Assembly: GCF_900100375.1 (NCBI RefSeq)
Contig: NZ_FNEZ01000005.1
Span: forward strand, 62,001-126,000
DNA length: 64,000 nucleotides
Reading direction: 5' to 3'
From: Flavobacterium noncentrifugens
GTDB lineage: Bacteria; Bacteroidota; Bacteroidia; Flavobacteriales; Flavobacteriaceae
Shown here: positions 41,331 through 50,607 of the stretch, piece by piece
Layout of the letters: each line of letters starts with the position of its first letter
How positions within the stretch are numbered: the stretch's first letter is position 1
Position numbers and translations under genes: made by a program
The notes under the pieces: model-generated
What the model was told of the DNA's origin: nothing
Database searches by the model: none
Seen by the model: the letters and a program-made list of their open reading frames with translations, nothing else

Positions 41331-42959
41331 ATGGACAACTACGCTCAAATTACGAAATCGATTTCGTTGGAAAAGTATGGAATTAAAAATGCTGAGGAAA
41401 TCATCTACAATCCTTCGTATGAATTTTTATTTGAAGAAGAATTAAATCCGAATCTCGAAGGTTTTGAAAAAGGGCAACTCACCGAACTTGGCGCAGTGAA
41501 TGTCATGACCGGGGATTTTACCGGGCGTTCGCCTAAAGACAAATACATTGTTAAAGACGCGATAACAGAAGATACGATTTGGTGGCCGTCTGAAAAAGCA
41601 CCAAATGACAACAAGCCAATTTCGCAGGATACTTGGAATGCACTGAAAGAAAATACGGTGAAGCAATTGTCGTCGCAGAAGAAATTATTCGTAGTCGATA
41701 CGTTTTGCGGTGCGAATGAAAATACGAGACTTAAAGTGCGTTTTATTGTTGAAGTCGCGTGGCAGGCGCATTTCGTGAAAAATATGTTCATCCGCCCAAC
41801 GGAAGAAGAACTTGACCATTATGGCGAGCCGGATTTTGTTGTGATGAACGCTTCGAAAAAAGGCTTTGCAGATTTTGCAGCACACGGACTCAATTCGGAA
41901 GTGTACATCGCTTTTAATTTAACCGAGAAAATCCAATTGATCGGTGGCACCTGGTATGGCGGCGAGATGAAAAAAGGTTTGTTTTCGATGATGAATTATT
42001 ATTTGCCGTTGCAGGGAATTGCATCGATGCACTGCTCTGCGAATAAAGGGGAAAATGGCGATGTGGCGGTGTTTTTTGGATTGTCGGGAACGGGAAAAAC
42101 GACTTTGTCTACTGATCCGAAAAGACAATTGATTGGCGATGATGAACACGGTTGGGACAACGACGGCGTATTTAATTTTGAAGGCGGCTGTTATGCGAAA
42201 ACCATCGATTTGAGCGAGGAAAACGAGCCGGACATTTACCACGCAATCAGAAAAGATGCTTTATTGGAAAACGTTACTGTTGATGCAAACGGAAAAATAG
42301 ATTTTAAAGACGGATCGGTGACGCAAAATACGCGTGTTTCGTATCCGATTTATCATATCGACAATATTGTGAAACCGGTTTCTAAAGCCGGACACGCGAA
42401 TAAAGTGATTTTCCTTACGGCAGATGCTTTTGGCGTAATGCCACCCGTGGCAAAACTGACTCCGGAGCAAACAAAATATTTTTTCCTTTCTGGGTTTACA
42501 GCAAAATTAGCCGGAACAGAACGCGGCGTTACAAAACCGGAACCAACATTTTCTGCTTGTTTCGGAAAAGCATTTTTGTCTTTGCATCCAACGCAATACG
42601 GAACAGAGCTGGTGAAGAAAATGAACGAACACCAAGCCGAAGCATATATGGTAAACACCGGCTGGAATGGAACCGGAAAGCGAATTTCTATTAAAGATAC
42701 GCGTGCGATCATTGATAGGATTTTAGATGGTTCGATCGAACATTCGGAAATGCAGAATTTGCCAATATTCAATTTCCAGATTCCAACATTTTTAGAAGGT
42801 GTGGACACCGGAATTTTAGATCCGAGAAAAACGTATTCAGATGCTTCAGAATGGGAAACCAAAGCAAAAGATCTTGCAGGTTTGTTCATAAAAAACTTTG
42901 CACAATACACAGACAATTCAGAAGGGGAAAACCTGGTAAAAGCCGGGCCACAGTTGTAA
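41331..42959 (+). CDS. pckA: Phosphoenolpyruvate carboxykinase (ATP)
   Basis: Gluconeogenic enzyme that converts oxaloacetate and ATP to PEP and CO2. The product is about 542 aa, as usual for the ATP-dependent family. Signatures are [11 protein letters not shown] at the N terminus, [19 protein letters not shown], the kinase P-loop [11 protein letters not shown], and [21 protein letters not shown], with metal- and nucleotide-binding residues. The ATG at 41331 (MDNYAQITK) is preferred because the promoter would leave too short a leader for the upstream ATG. A terminator follows. Confidence 0.97.
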   Translation: MDNYAQITKSISLEKYGIKNAEEIIYNPSYEFLFEEELNPNLEGFEKGQLTELGAVNVMTGDFTGRSPKDKYIVKDAITEDTIWWPSEKAPNDNKPISQDTWNALKENTVKQLSSQKKLFVVDTFCGANENTRLKVRFIVEVAWQAHFVKNMFIRPTEEELDHYGEPDFVVMNASKKGFADFAAHGLNSEVYIAFNLTEKIQLIGGTWYGGEMKKGLFSMMNYYLPLQGIASMHCSANKGENGDVAVFFGLSGTGKTTLSTDPKRQLIGDDEHGWDNDGVFNFEGGCYAKTIDLSEENEPDIYHAIRKDALLENVTVDANGKIDFKDGSVTQNTRVSYPIYHIDNIVKPVSKAGHANKVIFLTADAFGVMPPVAKLTPEQTKYFFLSGFTAKLAGTERGVTKPEPTFSACFGKAFLSLHPTQYGTELVKKMNEHQAEAYMVNTGWNGTGKRISIKDTRAIIDRILDGSIEHSEMQNLPIFNFQIPTFLEGVDTGILDPRKTYSDASEWETKAKDLAGLFIKNFAQYTDNSEGENLVKAGPQL

Positions 42960-42980
42960 TAAAACTTTTGGATTATGAAG

Positions 42981-43008
42981 AGCTGCTCGTTTGGGCAGCT
43001 TTTTTTTT
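42981..43008 (+). terminator. Terminator of pckA
   Basis: The stem AGCTGCTC / GGGCAGCT (42981-43000) with one wobble pair is followed by eight T. Confidence 0.8.
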
Positions 43009-43026
43009 ATGGAAAAATTAAATAAT

Positions 43027-43113
43027 TTACCATTAAGGTATTAAGTTTCATTAAGCGATACCTTAATGTTTTTTAAAAATAAATAGTTTCAACGCTTAGT
43101 GAACTTAATGGTT
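43027..43113. repeat. TTAAG/CTTAA hairpin repeat, family B, copy B3
   Basis: Begins TTACCATTAAGGTATTAAG and ends CTTAGTGAACTTAATGGTT. An inner perfect inverted repeat CATTAAGGTAT / ATACCTTAATG forms an additional arm. It is the longest of the three copies. Confidence 0.75.
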
Positions 43114-43122
43114 CAAAAACAA

Positions 43123-43153
43123 AAAAGCCCCGATGTGAGATGTCGGGACTTTT
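43123..43153 (-). terminator. Terminator of hemD
   Basis: The stem AAAAGCCCCGA / TCGGGACTTTT with one mismatch has A and T runs on both sides and lies about 20 bases after the hemD stop on the minus strand. Confidence 0.7.
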
Positions 43154-43173
43154 CGTATATAAGTGTAAAATTT

Positions 43174-43923
43174 TTATTTTCCTTTGTTCGCTTCAGAAAT
43201 GTAACGCTCTAAAGCCATAGTCATCGAAGGCGTTTCTGGCGTTGGCGCTAAAATATCAATTCTCAATCCGTGCTCTAAAGCTTCTTTTTGAGTTGTGCTT
43301 CCGAAAACGGCGATTCTTGTGTTGTTTTGCTCGAAATCCGGGAAGTTTTTAAACAGCGATTTAATTCCGGTTGGACTAAAGAAAGCCAAAACATCGTAAT
43401 AAACATCGGCAAGATCAGACAAATCGCTCATGACGGTTTTGTAGAATGTGGCTTGTGTCCAGTCAACTTTTAAATTGTTCAGCGTTTGTGGCGCATCAGC
43501 ATTCAATTGGTCAGAAGCCGGCAATAAAAACTTCTCGTCTTTGTATTTTTTGATCAGCGGTGACATGTCGGCAAAATCTTTTTGGCCCACATAAATCTTA
43601 CGTTTTCTGTACACCACATATTTTTGCAGGTAAAAAGCAATGGCTTCAGATTGGCAGAAATATTTCAATCCTTCCGGCACTTTATAACGCATTTCATCGG
43701 CTACGCGGAAAAAATGGTCTACCGAATTCTTGCTCGTTAAAATGATCGCTGTGTAATTGTTAAGGTCGATTTTTTGGGATCTGACGTCTTTGGCATTTAC
43801 GCCTTCAACATGTATGAATGGCCTGAAATCAATTTTTACCTTATGCTTTTGCTGCAGTTCAAAGTAGGGAGAATTTTCTACTTTAGGCTCAGGCTGTGAC
43901 ACCAAAATCGTTTTCACTTTCAT
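43174..43923 (-). CDS. hemD: Uroporphyrinogen-III synthase
   Basis: Closes hydroxymethylbilane to uroporphyrinogen III in heme synthesis. The 249-aa product is of the diverged Bacteroidota type. TILVSQPEPKVENSPYFEL opens domain 1, AIILTSKNSVDHFFRVADE is the conserved turn between domains, and FFSPTGIKSLFKNF and IAVFGSTTQKEALEHG belong to the second half. The family has low identity, so recognition relies on these blocks and on the neighbouring DUF4271 gene, a constant partner in this phylum. The start may be 43923 or 43932. Confidence 0.88.
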   Translation of the reverse strand: MKVKTILVSQPEPKVENSPYFELQQKHKVKIDFRPFIHVEGVNAKDVRSQKIDLNNYTAIILTSKNSVDHFFRVADEMRYKVPEGLKYFCQSEAIAFYLQKYVVYRKRKIYVGQKDFADMSPLIKKYKDEKFLLPASDQLNADAPQTLNNLKVDWTQATFYKTVMSDLSDLADVYYDVLAFFSPTGIKSLFKNFPDFEQNNTRIAVFGSTTQKEALEHGLRIDILAPTPETPSMTMALERYISEANKGK

Positions 43924-43943
43924 ATTTGACATTTTCTGATATG

Positions 43944-44618
43944 CTAACTTTTACTAAACCAATAATACATGAAATAATAGGGCGCTATTTCAAGTGCGCA
44001 AAGATATAAAATAAAATAAAACAACTTGCCAAATATTATATTTTGATAATTCTTCAATGAAAATAAATAAGTCACTAAATTTGTTATCAAAACAATAATG
44101 ATTGTGGTAAATATTATGATTTTTGATAAGTTATTGTTATAAAACAAGATGAGGTCAATGGGTAAAATGACTAAACCGATATAGGTTCGGTAGCTGACTT
44201 TCTGCAAATTGAATTGTTCGGTAAATTCTTCGATGTTAAAAGCCGTTGCGATGATCTTTTCGATCAGGAATTTCGACAGTACAAAAACACTTAAAAAGGT
44301 AAATATCTGAATGAAAACAATCCAGTCAGTTTTTGAAACATAACCAAAGACATTCAGTGTCAATTGGATGAAAAAAGCAAGTGATACCAGTTGTACCAGA
44401 AATAAAACAATCGTAAATCCGCTCATTAAGTTTGAACTGTCGCGGTATACTTTGATGTATTTGTCGGAGGCAATTAATTTCGAAAAGTCGTTGAACCGGC
44501 TTTCAAATGCGGTTCTCACAATGGCGATCAGGACCAACGCGACTACAAATATCACAGTGGCCCAATCCCGGGCTTCCATCATTCGCGGCTCTAATATCTG
44601 ATCCATCATACGCTGCAA
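43944..44618 (-). CDS. DUF4271 membrane protein
   Basis: Protein of 224 aa with seven or so membrane segments (for example WATVIFVVALVLIAIVRTAF, FTIVLFLVQLVSLAFFIQL and YRTYIGLVILPIDLILFYN). The pattern and the position directly upstream of hemD on the same strand identify it as the DUF4271 family of Bacteroidota. Function unknown. It is probably co-transcribed with hemD (about 20 bases apart). A TATTTTTG-type -7 element lies just before the start on the minus strand. Confidence 0.85.
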   Translation of the reverse strand: MQRMMDQILEPRMMEARDWATVIFVVALVLIAIVRTAFESRFNDFSKLIASDKYIKVYRDSSNLMSGFTIVLFLVQLVSLAFFIQLTLNVFGYVSKTDWIVFIQIFTFLSVFVLSKFLIEKIIATAFNIEEFTEQFNLQKVSYRTYIGLVILPIDLILFYNNNLSKIIIFTTIIIVLITNLVTYLFSLKNYQNIIFGKLFYFILYLCALEIAPYYFMYYWFSKS

Positions 44619-44761
44619 AAATAGTATTTTTTATGGCATTTCTGATAAGGTTTCATTTGTTTTTAAGGCCTGATTTTACAACGTTTTGAAGAATAAGCCC
44701 AAATTAAGGATGCATTTTTTTTAATTATAATTTTATTAGGATACAACTGGGGTAAAAAGTT

Positions 44762-44769
44762 TATTTTTG
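44762..44769 (+). promoter_or_regulatory. Candidate -7 element for the mannosyltransferase gene
   Basis: TATTTTTG matches TAnnTTTG 22 bases before the ATG at 44791. No clear -33 element. Confidence 0.4.
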
Positions 44770-44790
44770 CGCTAAAATCGGACGATTGGT

Positions 44791-45516
44791 ATGAGCGACG
44801 GCATTGTTATAATCCCTACGTATAACGAAATTGAAAACATTGAAAGCATTGTGAGAGCAGTATTTTCGTTGCGCAAATCGTTTGACCTGCTGGTAGTTGA
44901 CGACAATTCGCCCGACCATACTGCCAATAAAATCATTGCGCTGCAGGCAGAATTCCCGCAGAGGCTTTTTCTCGAAAAGCGCAGTAAGAAATCGGGGCTT
45001 GGAACCGCTTACGTGCATGGTTTTAAATGGGCTTTGGCGCGTCATTATGAATTTGTGTTCGAAATGGACGCTGATTTTTCGCACAATCCCCACGATCTTG
45101 AAAAATTATATGATGCCTGCCATTTCGGTAATGCCGATGTGGCTGTAGGTTCGCGTTATGTAACGGGTGTAAATGTCGTAAACTGGCCGTTAAACCGCGT
45201 TTTAATGTCGTATTTTGCATCAGTATACGTGAAAATGATTACCGGAATGCAGATTCATGATGCAACCGCTGGTTTCATTTGCTACAAGCGCAAGGTGCTT
45301 GAAACGATTAAACTCGACAAAATCAAATTCATCGGTTATGCGTTCCAGATTGAGATGAAATACCGTGCTTACGCTAAAAATTTCAAGATCCAGGAAGTGC
45401 CGATCATTTTTACCGACCGCACGAAAGGGCAGTCTAAAATGAGCAATGCCATTATAAAAGAAGCAGTTTTCGGAGTGATTTCCTTAAAAATCAGAAAGTT
45501 ATTTAACAGGTTGTAG
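44791..45516 (+). CDS. Polyprenol monophosphomannose synthase-like glycosyltransferase (GT2)
   Basis: Protein of 241 aa of the DPM1 type. IIPTYNEIENIESIV opens the GT-A nucleotide-sugar domain, LLVVDDNSPDHTANKI carries the first aspartate cluster, MDADFSHNP is the DxD metal site, and VAVGSRYVTGVNVVNWPLNRV is the DPM signature. It transfers a hexose, usually mannose, from a nucleotide to a polyprenyl phosphate at the membrane for later glycan or protein glycosylation. No membrane domain is fused. It is 14 bases upstream of pyrC, so the two are probably co-transcribed with DUF4296. Confidence 0.92.
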   Translation: MSDGIVIIPTYNEIENIESIVRAVFSLRKSFDLLVVDDNSPDHTANKIIALQAEFPQRLFLEKRSKKSGLGTAYVHGFKWALARHYEFVFEMDADFSHNPHDLEKLYDACHFGNADVAVGSRYVTGVNVVNWPLNRVLMSYFASVYVKMITGMQIHDATAGFICYKRKVLETIKLDKIKFIGYAFQIEMKYRAYAKNFKIQEVPIIFTDRTKGQSKMSNAIIKEAVFGVISLKIRKLFNRL

Positions 45517-45530
45517 CAAGAAAAAGATAG

Positions 45531-46871
45531 ATGAACAGGGTTTTAATTAAGAATGCCAAGATTGTAAATGAAGGAACGATTTTCGAAGGCGATGTGCTTA
45601 TCGAAGACGAGTTAATTGTAGAAATTGGCGAAAATATCAGCGTAAAATCATCATCCACAAAAATCATTGATGCCGAAGGGAATTATCTGATTCCGGGCGC
45701 TATTGACGATCAGGTGCATTTTCGCGAACCCGGCCTCACGCACAAAGGCGACATTGCATCGGAATCTAGGGCAGCAGTTGCTGGCGGAATTACTTCGTTT
45801 ATTGAACAGCCAAACACCATTCCGAATGCGGTTACCCAGGAAATATTAGAAGAAAAATACAAAATAGCCGAGGCCAGTTCGTATGCCAATTATTCGTTTA
45901 TGATGGGCGCGACCAATGACAACCTTGAGGAAGTTTTAAAAACCAATCCGAAAAATGTTGCCGGGATCAAGATCTTTTTGGGTTCTTCAACCGGAAATAT
46001 GCTGGTGGACAACGAAGCGGTTTTGGAGAAAATATTTTCGAGTACGCCCATGTTGATTGCCGTGCATTGCGAAGACGAGCAAACGATCAAGGACAATCTG
46101 GCAAAATATATTGAAGAGTATGGCGATGATGTTCCTGTAACGGCGCATCATTTGATCAGAAGTGCTGAAGCATGCTACATTTCGTCTTCAAAAGCGATTG
46201 CCCTGGCTAAAAAGACTGGCGCAAGATTGCATGTTTTTCACCTGTCAACAGCTAAAGAAATGGAGTTGTTTTCGAACAAAATTCCGCTTGAAGAAAAGAA
46301 AATTACCGCTGAAGTCTGCATTCACCATTTGTGGTTTACCAATGAAGATTATGCGACAAAAGGCAACCTGATTAAATGGAATCCGGCGGTAAAAACAGCA
46401 GACGACAGAAAAGCGCTCTGGGAAGCGTTGCTCGACGATCGGATTGACGTCATTGCGACCGACCATGCGCCGCATACGCTCGAAGAAAAAAAGCAACCTT
46501 ACTTAAAAGCGCCTTCCGGTGGTCCGTTGGTACAACATGCCGTTGTCGCGATGTTTGAAACCTTTCACCAGGGAAAAATCTCGATTGAGAAAATCGTAGA
46601 GAAAATGGCGCACAATCCGGCGAAAATATTTAAAATTGAAAAACGCGGATTTATCAAAGAAGGTTATTTTGCCGATTTGGTCATTGTAAATCCGGGTTCG
46701 CCATGGAATGTCAAAAAAGAAAATATTTTATACAAATGTGCCTGGTCGCCTTTTGAAAATTACAACTTCAAATCGCGCATTATGCATACTTTTGTAAACG
46801 GGCAATTGGTGTATTCCAATTCGAAAGTAAAAGAGATCCGTGCTGGGAAACGCCTTTTGTTTGACCGATAA
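45531..46871 (+). CDS. pyrC: Dihydroorotase (type I)
   Basis: Amidohydrolase of 446 aa that cyclises carbamoyl aspartate to dihydroorotate in pyrimidine synthesis. It shows GAIDDQVHFREPG, where the usual metal-binding HxH of the family reads QVH, then GGITSFIEQPNT, the carboxylated-lysine region VAGIKIFLGSSTG, LIAVHCEDEQT, RLHVFHLSTAKEME and IATDHAPHTLEEK with the catalytic Asp. The glutamine at the first histidine position is visible in the sequence; from memory it is common among Bacteroidota homologues. Allantoinase is the alternative within the family. Confidence 0.9.
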   Translation: MNRVLIKNAKIVNEGTIFEGDVLIEDELIVEIGENISVKSSSTKIIDAEGNYLIPGAIDDQVHFREPGLTHKGDIASESRAAVAGGITSFIEQPNTIPNAVTQEILEEKYKIAEASSYANYSFMMGATNDNLEEVLKTNPKNVAGIKIFLGSSTGNMLVDNEAVLEKIFSSTPMLIAVHCEDEQTIKDNLAKYIEEYGDDVPVTAHHLIRSAEACYISSSKAIALAKKTGARLHVFHLSTAKEMELFSNKIPLEEKKITAEVCIHHLWFTNEDYATKGNLIKWNPAVKTADDRKALWEALLDDRIDVIATDHAPHTLEEKKQPYLKAPSGGPLVQHAVVAMFETFHQGKISIEKIVEKMAHNPAKIFKIEKRGFIKEGYFADLVIVNPGSPWNVKKENILYKCAWSPFENYNFKSRIMHTFVNGQLVYSNSKVKEIRAGKRLLFDR

Positions 46872-46881
46872 AAGATTCGAT

Positions 46882-47283
46882 ATGAAAAAATCATTGCTTT
46901 TTTTCAGTTTGCTGATATTGCTCATCGGATGCAATGATGCTATGGTGAAAAAACCGGAAAAGCTTATAGATAAAGAAGAAATGGTCAACATCATCTATGA
47001 TGTTTCGATATTGGAAGCGATGCGTGCGAGAAATCCATCGCCGGCTGAACACGGAATAACAAGGGATTATATCTACAAAAAGTACCACGTCGACAGTTTG
47101 CAATTCGCACAGAATAACGAATATTATGCTTCGGATATACAGGAATATAAAAAGATTTACGATAAGGTGAACGCACGTGTAGAGAAAGAAAAAAATACAG
47201 CAGATTCTTTGGCTAAGAAAACTACGCCTTCAAATAAAACAACTCCAGCCGCGCCTGCATCGGATTCGCCACAAGTAAAATAA
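46882..47283 (+). CDS. DUF4296 lipoprotein
   Basis: Protein of 133 aa with a lipoprotein signal (MKKSLLFFSLLILLIGC). The mature part contains the DUF4296 core: KPEKLIDKEEMVNIIYDVSI followed by HGITRDYIYKKYHVDSLQF and EYYASDIQEYKKIYDKV. It ends in a Lys/Thr/Pro/Ala-rich tail. Members are common in Bacteroidota, and their function is unknown. It starts 10 bases after pyrC and ends just before a convergent gene. The ATG at 46882 is used because it begins the signal peptide. Confidence 0.85.
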   Translation: MKKSLLFFSLLILLIGCNDAMVKKPEKLIDKEEMVNIIYDVSILEAMRARNPSPAEHGITRDYIYKKYHVDSLQFAQNNEYYASDIQEYKKIYDKVNARVEKEKNTADSLAKKTTPSNKTTPAAPASDSPQVK

Positions 47284-47284
47284 T

Positions 47285-48295
47285 TTATTTTTTGTAAAAC
47301 GCCGCGACTTCTTCAATAACCTTGTCGATCGGCTTAAATTCAAAGGCCATTAGAGTTTTGATTTTTTGGGATGAAATCAAATCTGTGCTGTGTAAAGTGT
47401 GCGCCATCGACTTGCTGAGTTTTCTTTTTCTTTGAAACACAACCGATAGAATCCAGTCGAAACGCCAGCTCATTGCGGTCATCCAGCGCTTTGCATATAT
47501 TGATGGTATTTTTACTTTTAAAGCGGAAGCTATTTTTTTGAGTACTTTTTCAAATGTAAGATTTTCAGAAATTAAGATAAAACGCGCTCCTGATACATCG
47601 CTTTCCATCAAAAACTTCATAATTTTCACCACGTCGTTTACGCTGACAAAACCAGTTGATCCTTTGGTATAAAATGGCAATCCGTTCGCGACCTTAGTGA
47701 ATATTTCGCAACTTCCGGTTTTCCATCCTGTAATGTCAGGGCTTGGGCCTAAGATAATGCCTGGATTTACAACAACAGCTTCCAGGCCTTCCTGTAACCC
47801 ACGCCAAATCTCCATTTCAGCGCCATATTTTGAAATTGCATAATCGCTGTGCGGTTTTTCGGGATTCCATTCAGTTTCCTCAACAATGGTGTTTTCGTGT
47901 TCTTTGAGGTCTCCGAGCGTGGCAATCGAGCTGACATAACACAATTTTTTTACCGAATTTGCAAGGCAGAAGTTGACAATGTTTGCTGTACCTTCAATAT
48001 TGGTTTTGCGGAGTTTTTCCTCGTCTTTAGGATCAAATGAAATGAATGCGGCACAATGGTAGACGCAATCAACAGCGGTAAAAACACGTTCAAGCGACGG
48101 AACATCAGTAATATCGGCTTCAAGCCATTCGATCGAATCAAATAAGGATTCTTTTTCGTGAAGCTTAAAAAGTGATCTTGTCCTTTCGATCCCATTTTTA
48201 TCCCTGTAAATTGCGCGGATTTTCCTGCCGCTTTCGAGCAAATGCAACGCCAAATGTGATCCGATTAAACCTGTAGCTCCTGTGACTAAAATCAT
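47285..48295 (-). CDS. NAD-dependent epimerase/dehydratase (dihydroflavonol-reductase-like SDR)
   Basis: Extended short-chain dehydrogenase of 336 aa. MILVTGATGLIGSHLALHLL is the nucleotide-binding GxxGxxG motif at the N terminus; the catalytic Tyr-Lys pair is in SDYAISKYGAEME; VVNPGIILGPS follows. It resembles the DFR-like branch that reduces or isomerises sugar or aromatic substrates. The true substrate is not predictable. The long frame starts 30 codons upstream, but that part lies in repeat sequence, so 48295 is chosen. Confidence 0.85.
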   Translation of the reverse strand: MILVTGATGLIGSHLALHLLESGRKIRAIYRDKNGIERTRSLFKLHEKESLFDSIEWLEADITDVPSLERVFTAVDCVYHCAAFISFDPKDEEKLRKTNIEGTANIVNFCLANSVKKLCYVSSIATLGDLKEHENTIVEETEWNPEKPHSDYAISKYGAEMEIWRGLQEGLEAVVVNPGIILGPSPDITGWKTGSCEIFTKVANGLPFYTKGSTGFVSVNDVVKIMKFLMESDVSGARFILISENLTFEKVLKKIASALKVKIPSIYAKRWMTAMSWRFDWILSVVFQRKRKLSKSMAHTLHSTDLISSQKIKTLMAFEFKPIDKVIEEVAAFYKK

Positions 48296-48307
48296 TTGGT
48301 AAAGATA

Positions 48308-48440
48308 GTTGCAAAGTTGCAAAGTAACAAAGTTGGAAAGTTTTAAAGCTGTTTTTTGATGTTGATTAAAAAAAGTCAATGCCATTTTTTGCTTTCAGGC
48401 CCAAATTCGAAACTTTGTTACTTTGTTACTTTGCAACTCT
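48308..48440. repeat. Inverted pair of TTTGTTAC/GCAACT elements between the epimerase and tyrS
   Basis: The left arm AGTTGCAAAGTTGCAAAG, continuing TAACAAAGTTGG (48308-48337), and the right arm ACTTTGTTACTTTGTTAC, continuing TTTGCAACT (48412-48438), are largely reverse complements, built from 7-base units. About 75 bases separate them. The right arm contains the -33 TTG of the tyrS promoter. Confidence 0.65.
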
Positions 48441-48461
48441 GCCACTTACAAACTATATTTG
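48431..48461 (+). promoter_or_regulatory. Promoter candidate for tyrS
   Basis: TTG (48431-48433), a 20-base spacer and TATATTTG (48454-48461), 18 bases before the tyrS ATG, fit the flavobacterial pattern well. Confidence 0.6.
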
Positions 48462-48479
48462 CGCAAAGAATTTCAAAAA

Positions 48480-49826
48480 ATGAAGAATTTAGTCGAAGAA
48501 TTAAAGTGGCGCGGTTTGTACCACGATAGCATGCCTGGAACCGAAGAACAACTGCTTAAAGAAGTGACTACGGCTTATATAGGGTTTGATCCTACGGCGG
48601 ATTCGCTGCATATTGGAAGTATGGTTCAGATCATTTTGTTGGTGCACCTGAAGAATTTCGGGCATCAGCCGATTGCTTTGGTAGGCGGAGCAACCGGAAT
48701 GATCGGCGATCCATCGGGAAAATCAGACGAGCGCAATTTGCTGAACGAAGAAACATTGGCTAAAAATGTGGCGGGAATCAAAAGCGTGTTGTCACGGTTT
48801 TTAGATTTTCAATCGACCAGTTCGAATGCGCCGATTATGGTTAACAATTACGACTGGATGAAAACGTTCAGCTTCATTGATTTTGCGCGTGAAGTTGGAA
48901 AACGGATCACCGTAAATTACATGATGGCGAAAGATTCTGTAAAGAAACGTTTGACCGGTGAAACGGGCGACGGCATGTCTTTTACGGAGTTTACATACCA
49001 ATTAATCCAGGGTTACGATTTTTATCATCTGCATAAAAACTACAATTGCGTGTTGCAAATGGGCGGTTCCGACCAATGGGGAAATATTACTACGGGAACC
49101 GAACTGGTGCGCCGGATGAATGCTGACGGAGCCGAATCTGCGAAAGCATTTGCATTGACCACGCCATTAATTACAAAGGCCGACGGTTCTAAATTCGGGA
49201 AATCTGAAGGCGGAAACATCTGGCTTGATGCCGATAAGACTTCGGTGTATAAATTTTACCAGTTCTGGCTTAATACGACTGATTTTGATGCGGAGAAATA
49301 CATTAAAATCTTTACGTTTTTGGAAAAGGCAGCGATTGATGCGTTGATTGAAGAACACCAACAAGCGCCGCATTTGCGTGTGTTGCAACGCAAGCTGGCT
49401 GAAGAGATTACGACTTTCGTACATTCGGATGAAGATTTGCAGAAAGCGATCCAGGCGTCAAATATATTGTTTGGGAATTCGACTTCAGATGAATTGAAAA
49501 CACTCGATGCCAAGACTTTCCTTGAAGTTTTTGATGGTGTCCCGCAAGCGGAAATTTTGCGACAGGATATTCTTGACGGTGTGGATATCGTTTCGGTGCT
49601 GAATGAAAAAACCGGCTTTTTAAAATCGAATGGCGAGGCACGACGCGCACTGACAGAAAACTCCATTGCAGTAAACAAAGAAAAAGTGACTGAAGAATTT
49701 AAATTTTCGGTAAGTGATTTAATCAACAATCAGTTTATTTTGTTACAGCGCGGTAAGAAAAATTATTTTGTTTTAAAGGTTGCTGACGAATCGGCAGTCG
49801 AGAAAATGCAGTTGCCGATTGTTTAA
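48480..49826 (+). CDS. tyrS: Tyrosyl-tRNA synthetase
   Basis: Class Ic synthetase of 448 aa that charges tRNA-Tyr. It has the HIGH-type motif in [15 protein letters not shown], the tyrosine-specific [30 protein letters not shown], the KFGKS form of KMSKS ([14 protein letters not shown]), and a C-terminal S4 RNA-binding domain (about 375-440, [20 protein letters not shown]). The ATG at 48480 ([13 protein letters not shown]) lies downstream of the promoter, whereas the upstream in-frame ATG lies in repeat sequence. Confidence 0.97.
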   Translation: MKNLVEELKWRGLYHDSMPGTEEQLLKEVTTAYIGFDPTADSLHIGSMVQIILLVHLKNFGHQPIALVGGATGMIGDPSGKSDERNLLNEETLAKNVAGIKSVLSRFLDFQSTSSNAPIMVNNYDWMKTFSFIDFAREVGKRITVNYMMAKDSVKKRLTGETGDGMSFTEFTYQLIQGYDFYHLHKNYNCVLQMGGSDQWGNITTGTELVRRMNADGAESAKAFALTTPLITKADGSKFGKSEGGNIWLDADKTSVYKFYQFWLNTTDFDAEKYIKIFTFLEKAAIDALIEEHQQAPHLRVLQRKLAEEITTFVHSDEDLQKAIQASNILFGNSTSDELKTLDAKTFLEVFDGVPQAEILRQDILDGVDIVSVLNEKTGFLKSNGEARRALTENSIAVNKEKVTEEFKFSVSDLINNQFILLQRGKKNYFVLKVADESAVEKMQLPIV

Positions 49827-49846
49827 ATCCAAAAAGATATTTCATG

Positions 49847-49875
49847 AAAATCCGGTTTCGAAAGTGCCGGATTTT
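49847..49875. terminator. Bidirectional terminator after tyrS
   Basis: The stem AAAATCCGG (49847-49855) / CCGGATTTT (49867-49875) is flanked by A and T runs. It abuts the stop codon of the convergent gene. Confidence 0.75.
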
Positions 49876-50607
49876 TTATTCGCCAAAATTGATTTTCTTT
49901 TTATCTGAGGTAAAAACGCCCTGGATGAAGTTTGGGTCTTTCATGATTTCGGAAAATTCAGTTGCGGAAAGATCGTCTTTAAAAAGCGATTTTTTAAGGT
50001 CTAAAACAAATTCGATCTCGAAAAGGTCTTTTTCATTGAGGAAATATTCAAGGTCACCATTGCTGGTAGCCCGGATTTTATCCCAAGAAGTTTTAATCAC
50101 AAACGCTTTGGTCTCATTGGGCTGCAGCGTCACTTTCGACTGCAATAACCTATAGTTTCGCATGATCCAACTGTTGTCGGTTGCAGTACCGCCATTGTTT
50201 TTGTAATTTTCCAAAACCGACAAATATTCGGCTTTGTATTTCTCGTTGATTTTCTTAATAATTTCTATCGCTTCTGGCGAATTATGGTTTGGAAAATCAT
50301 CAAGCAGTTCAGCTTTCGGAATCTGGTGTTCAAAAAAAGGCCCGTCCATATCTTGAAAAACATGGTTTTGGTAGATTTTGTAAACTACAAACAATGTCAG
50401 CGAACTTGCAGCATTTGCGATCAGGCTTTCCGGGAGGAGGAAAAAAGAAACAGGTTTGGCTGTCTTATTCGTAATGCGATATGCCAGCGAGAATTTACGT
50501 TTCAGGCTGTTCGAATCATTTGAAACGATCGAATCGATTCTGACTTCCAATTGGCTGTAAGCCGAAAAAGACAAAAGCAGAAATGATAAAGCAATAATCA
50601 TCTTCAT
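49876..50607 (-). CDS. Exported hypothetical protein coupled to the LuxE-like gene
   Basis: Protein of 243 aa with a signal peptide (MKMIIALSFLLLSFSAYSQ). The mature protein is a mixed domain with a conserved-looking Pro/Phe segment (KPVSFFLLPESLI) and Asn-rich loops. Family not recognised. Its ATG at 50605-50607 shares one base with the TAA stop of the upstream acyl-ligase gene (TAATG on the minus strand), an arrangement typical of translational coupling. The longer frame starting at 50628 would overlap that gene further and lacks a proper signal start. Confidence 0.72.
   Translation of the reverse strand: MKMIIALSFLLLSFSAYSQLEVRIDSIVSNDSNSLKRKFSLAYRITNKTAKPVSFFLLPESLIANAASSLTLFVVYKIYQNHVFQDMDGPFFEHQIPKAELLDDFPNHNSPEAIEIIKKINEKYKAEYLSVLENYKNNGGTATDNSWIMRNYRLLQSKVTLQPNETKAFVIKTSWDKIRATSNGDLEYFLNEKDLFEIEFVLDLKKSLFKDDLSATEFSEIMKDPNFIQGVFTSDKKKINFGE

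Noticed and set aside
30077..43113. Family B repeats as a CRISPR array
   Set aside because: Copies are kilobases apart, hairpin-like and variable in length, without spacers or cas genes.
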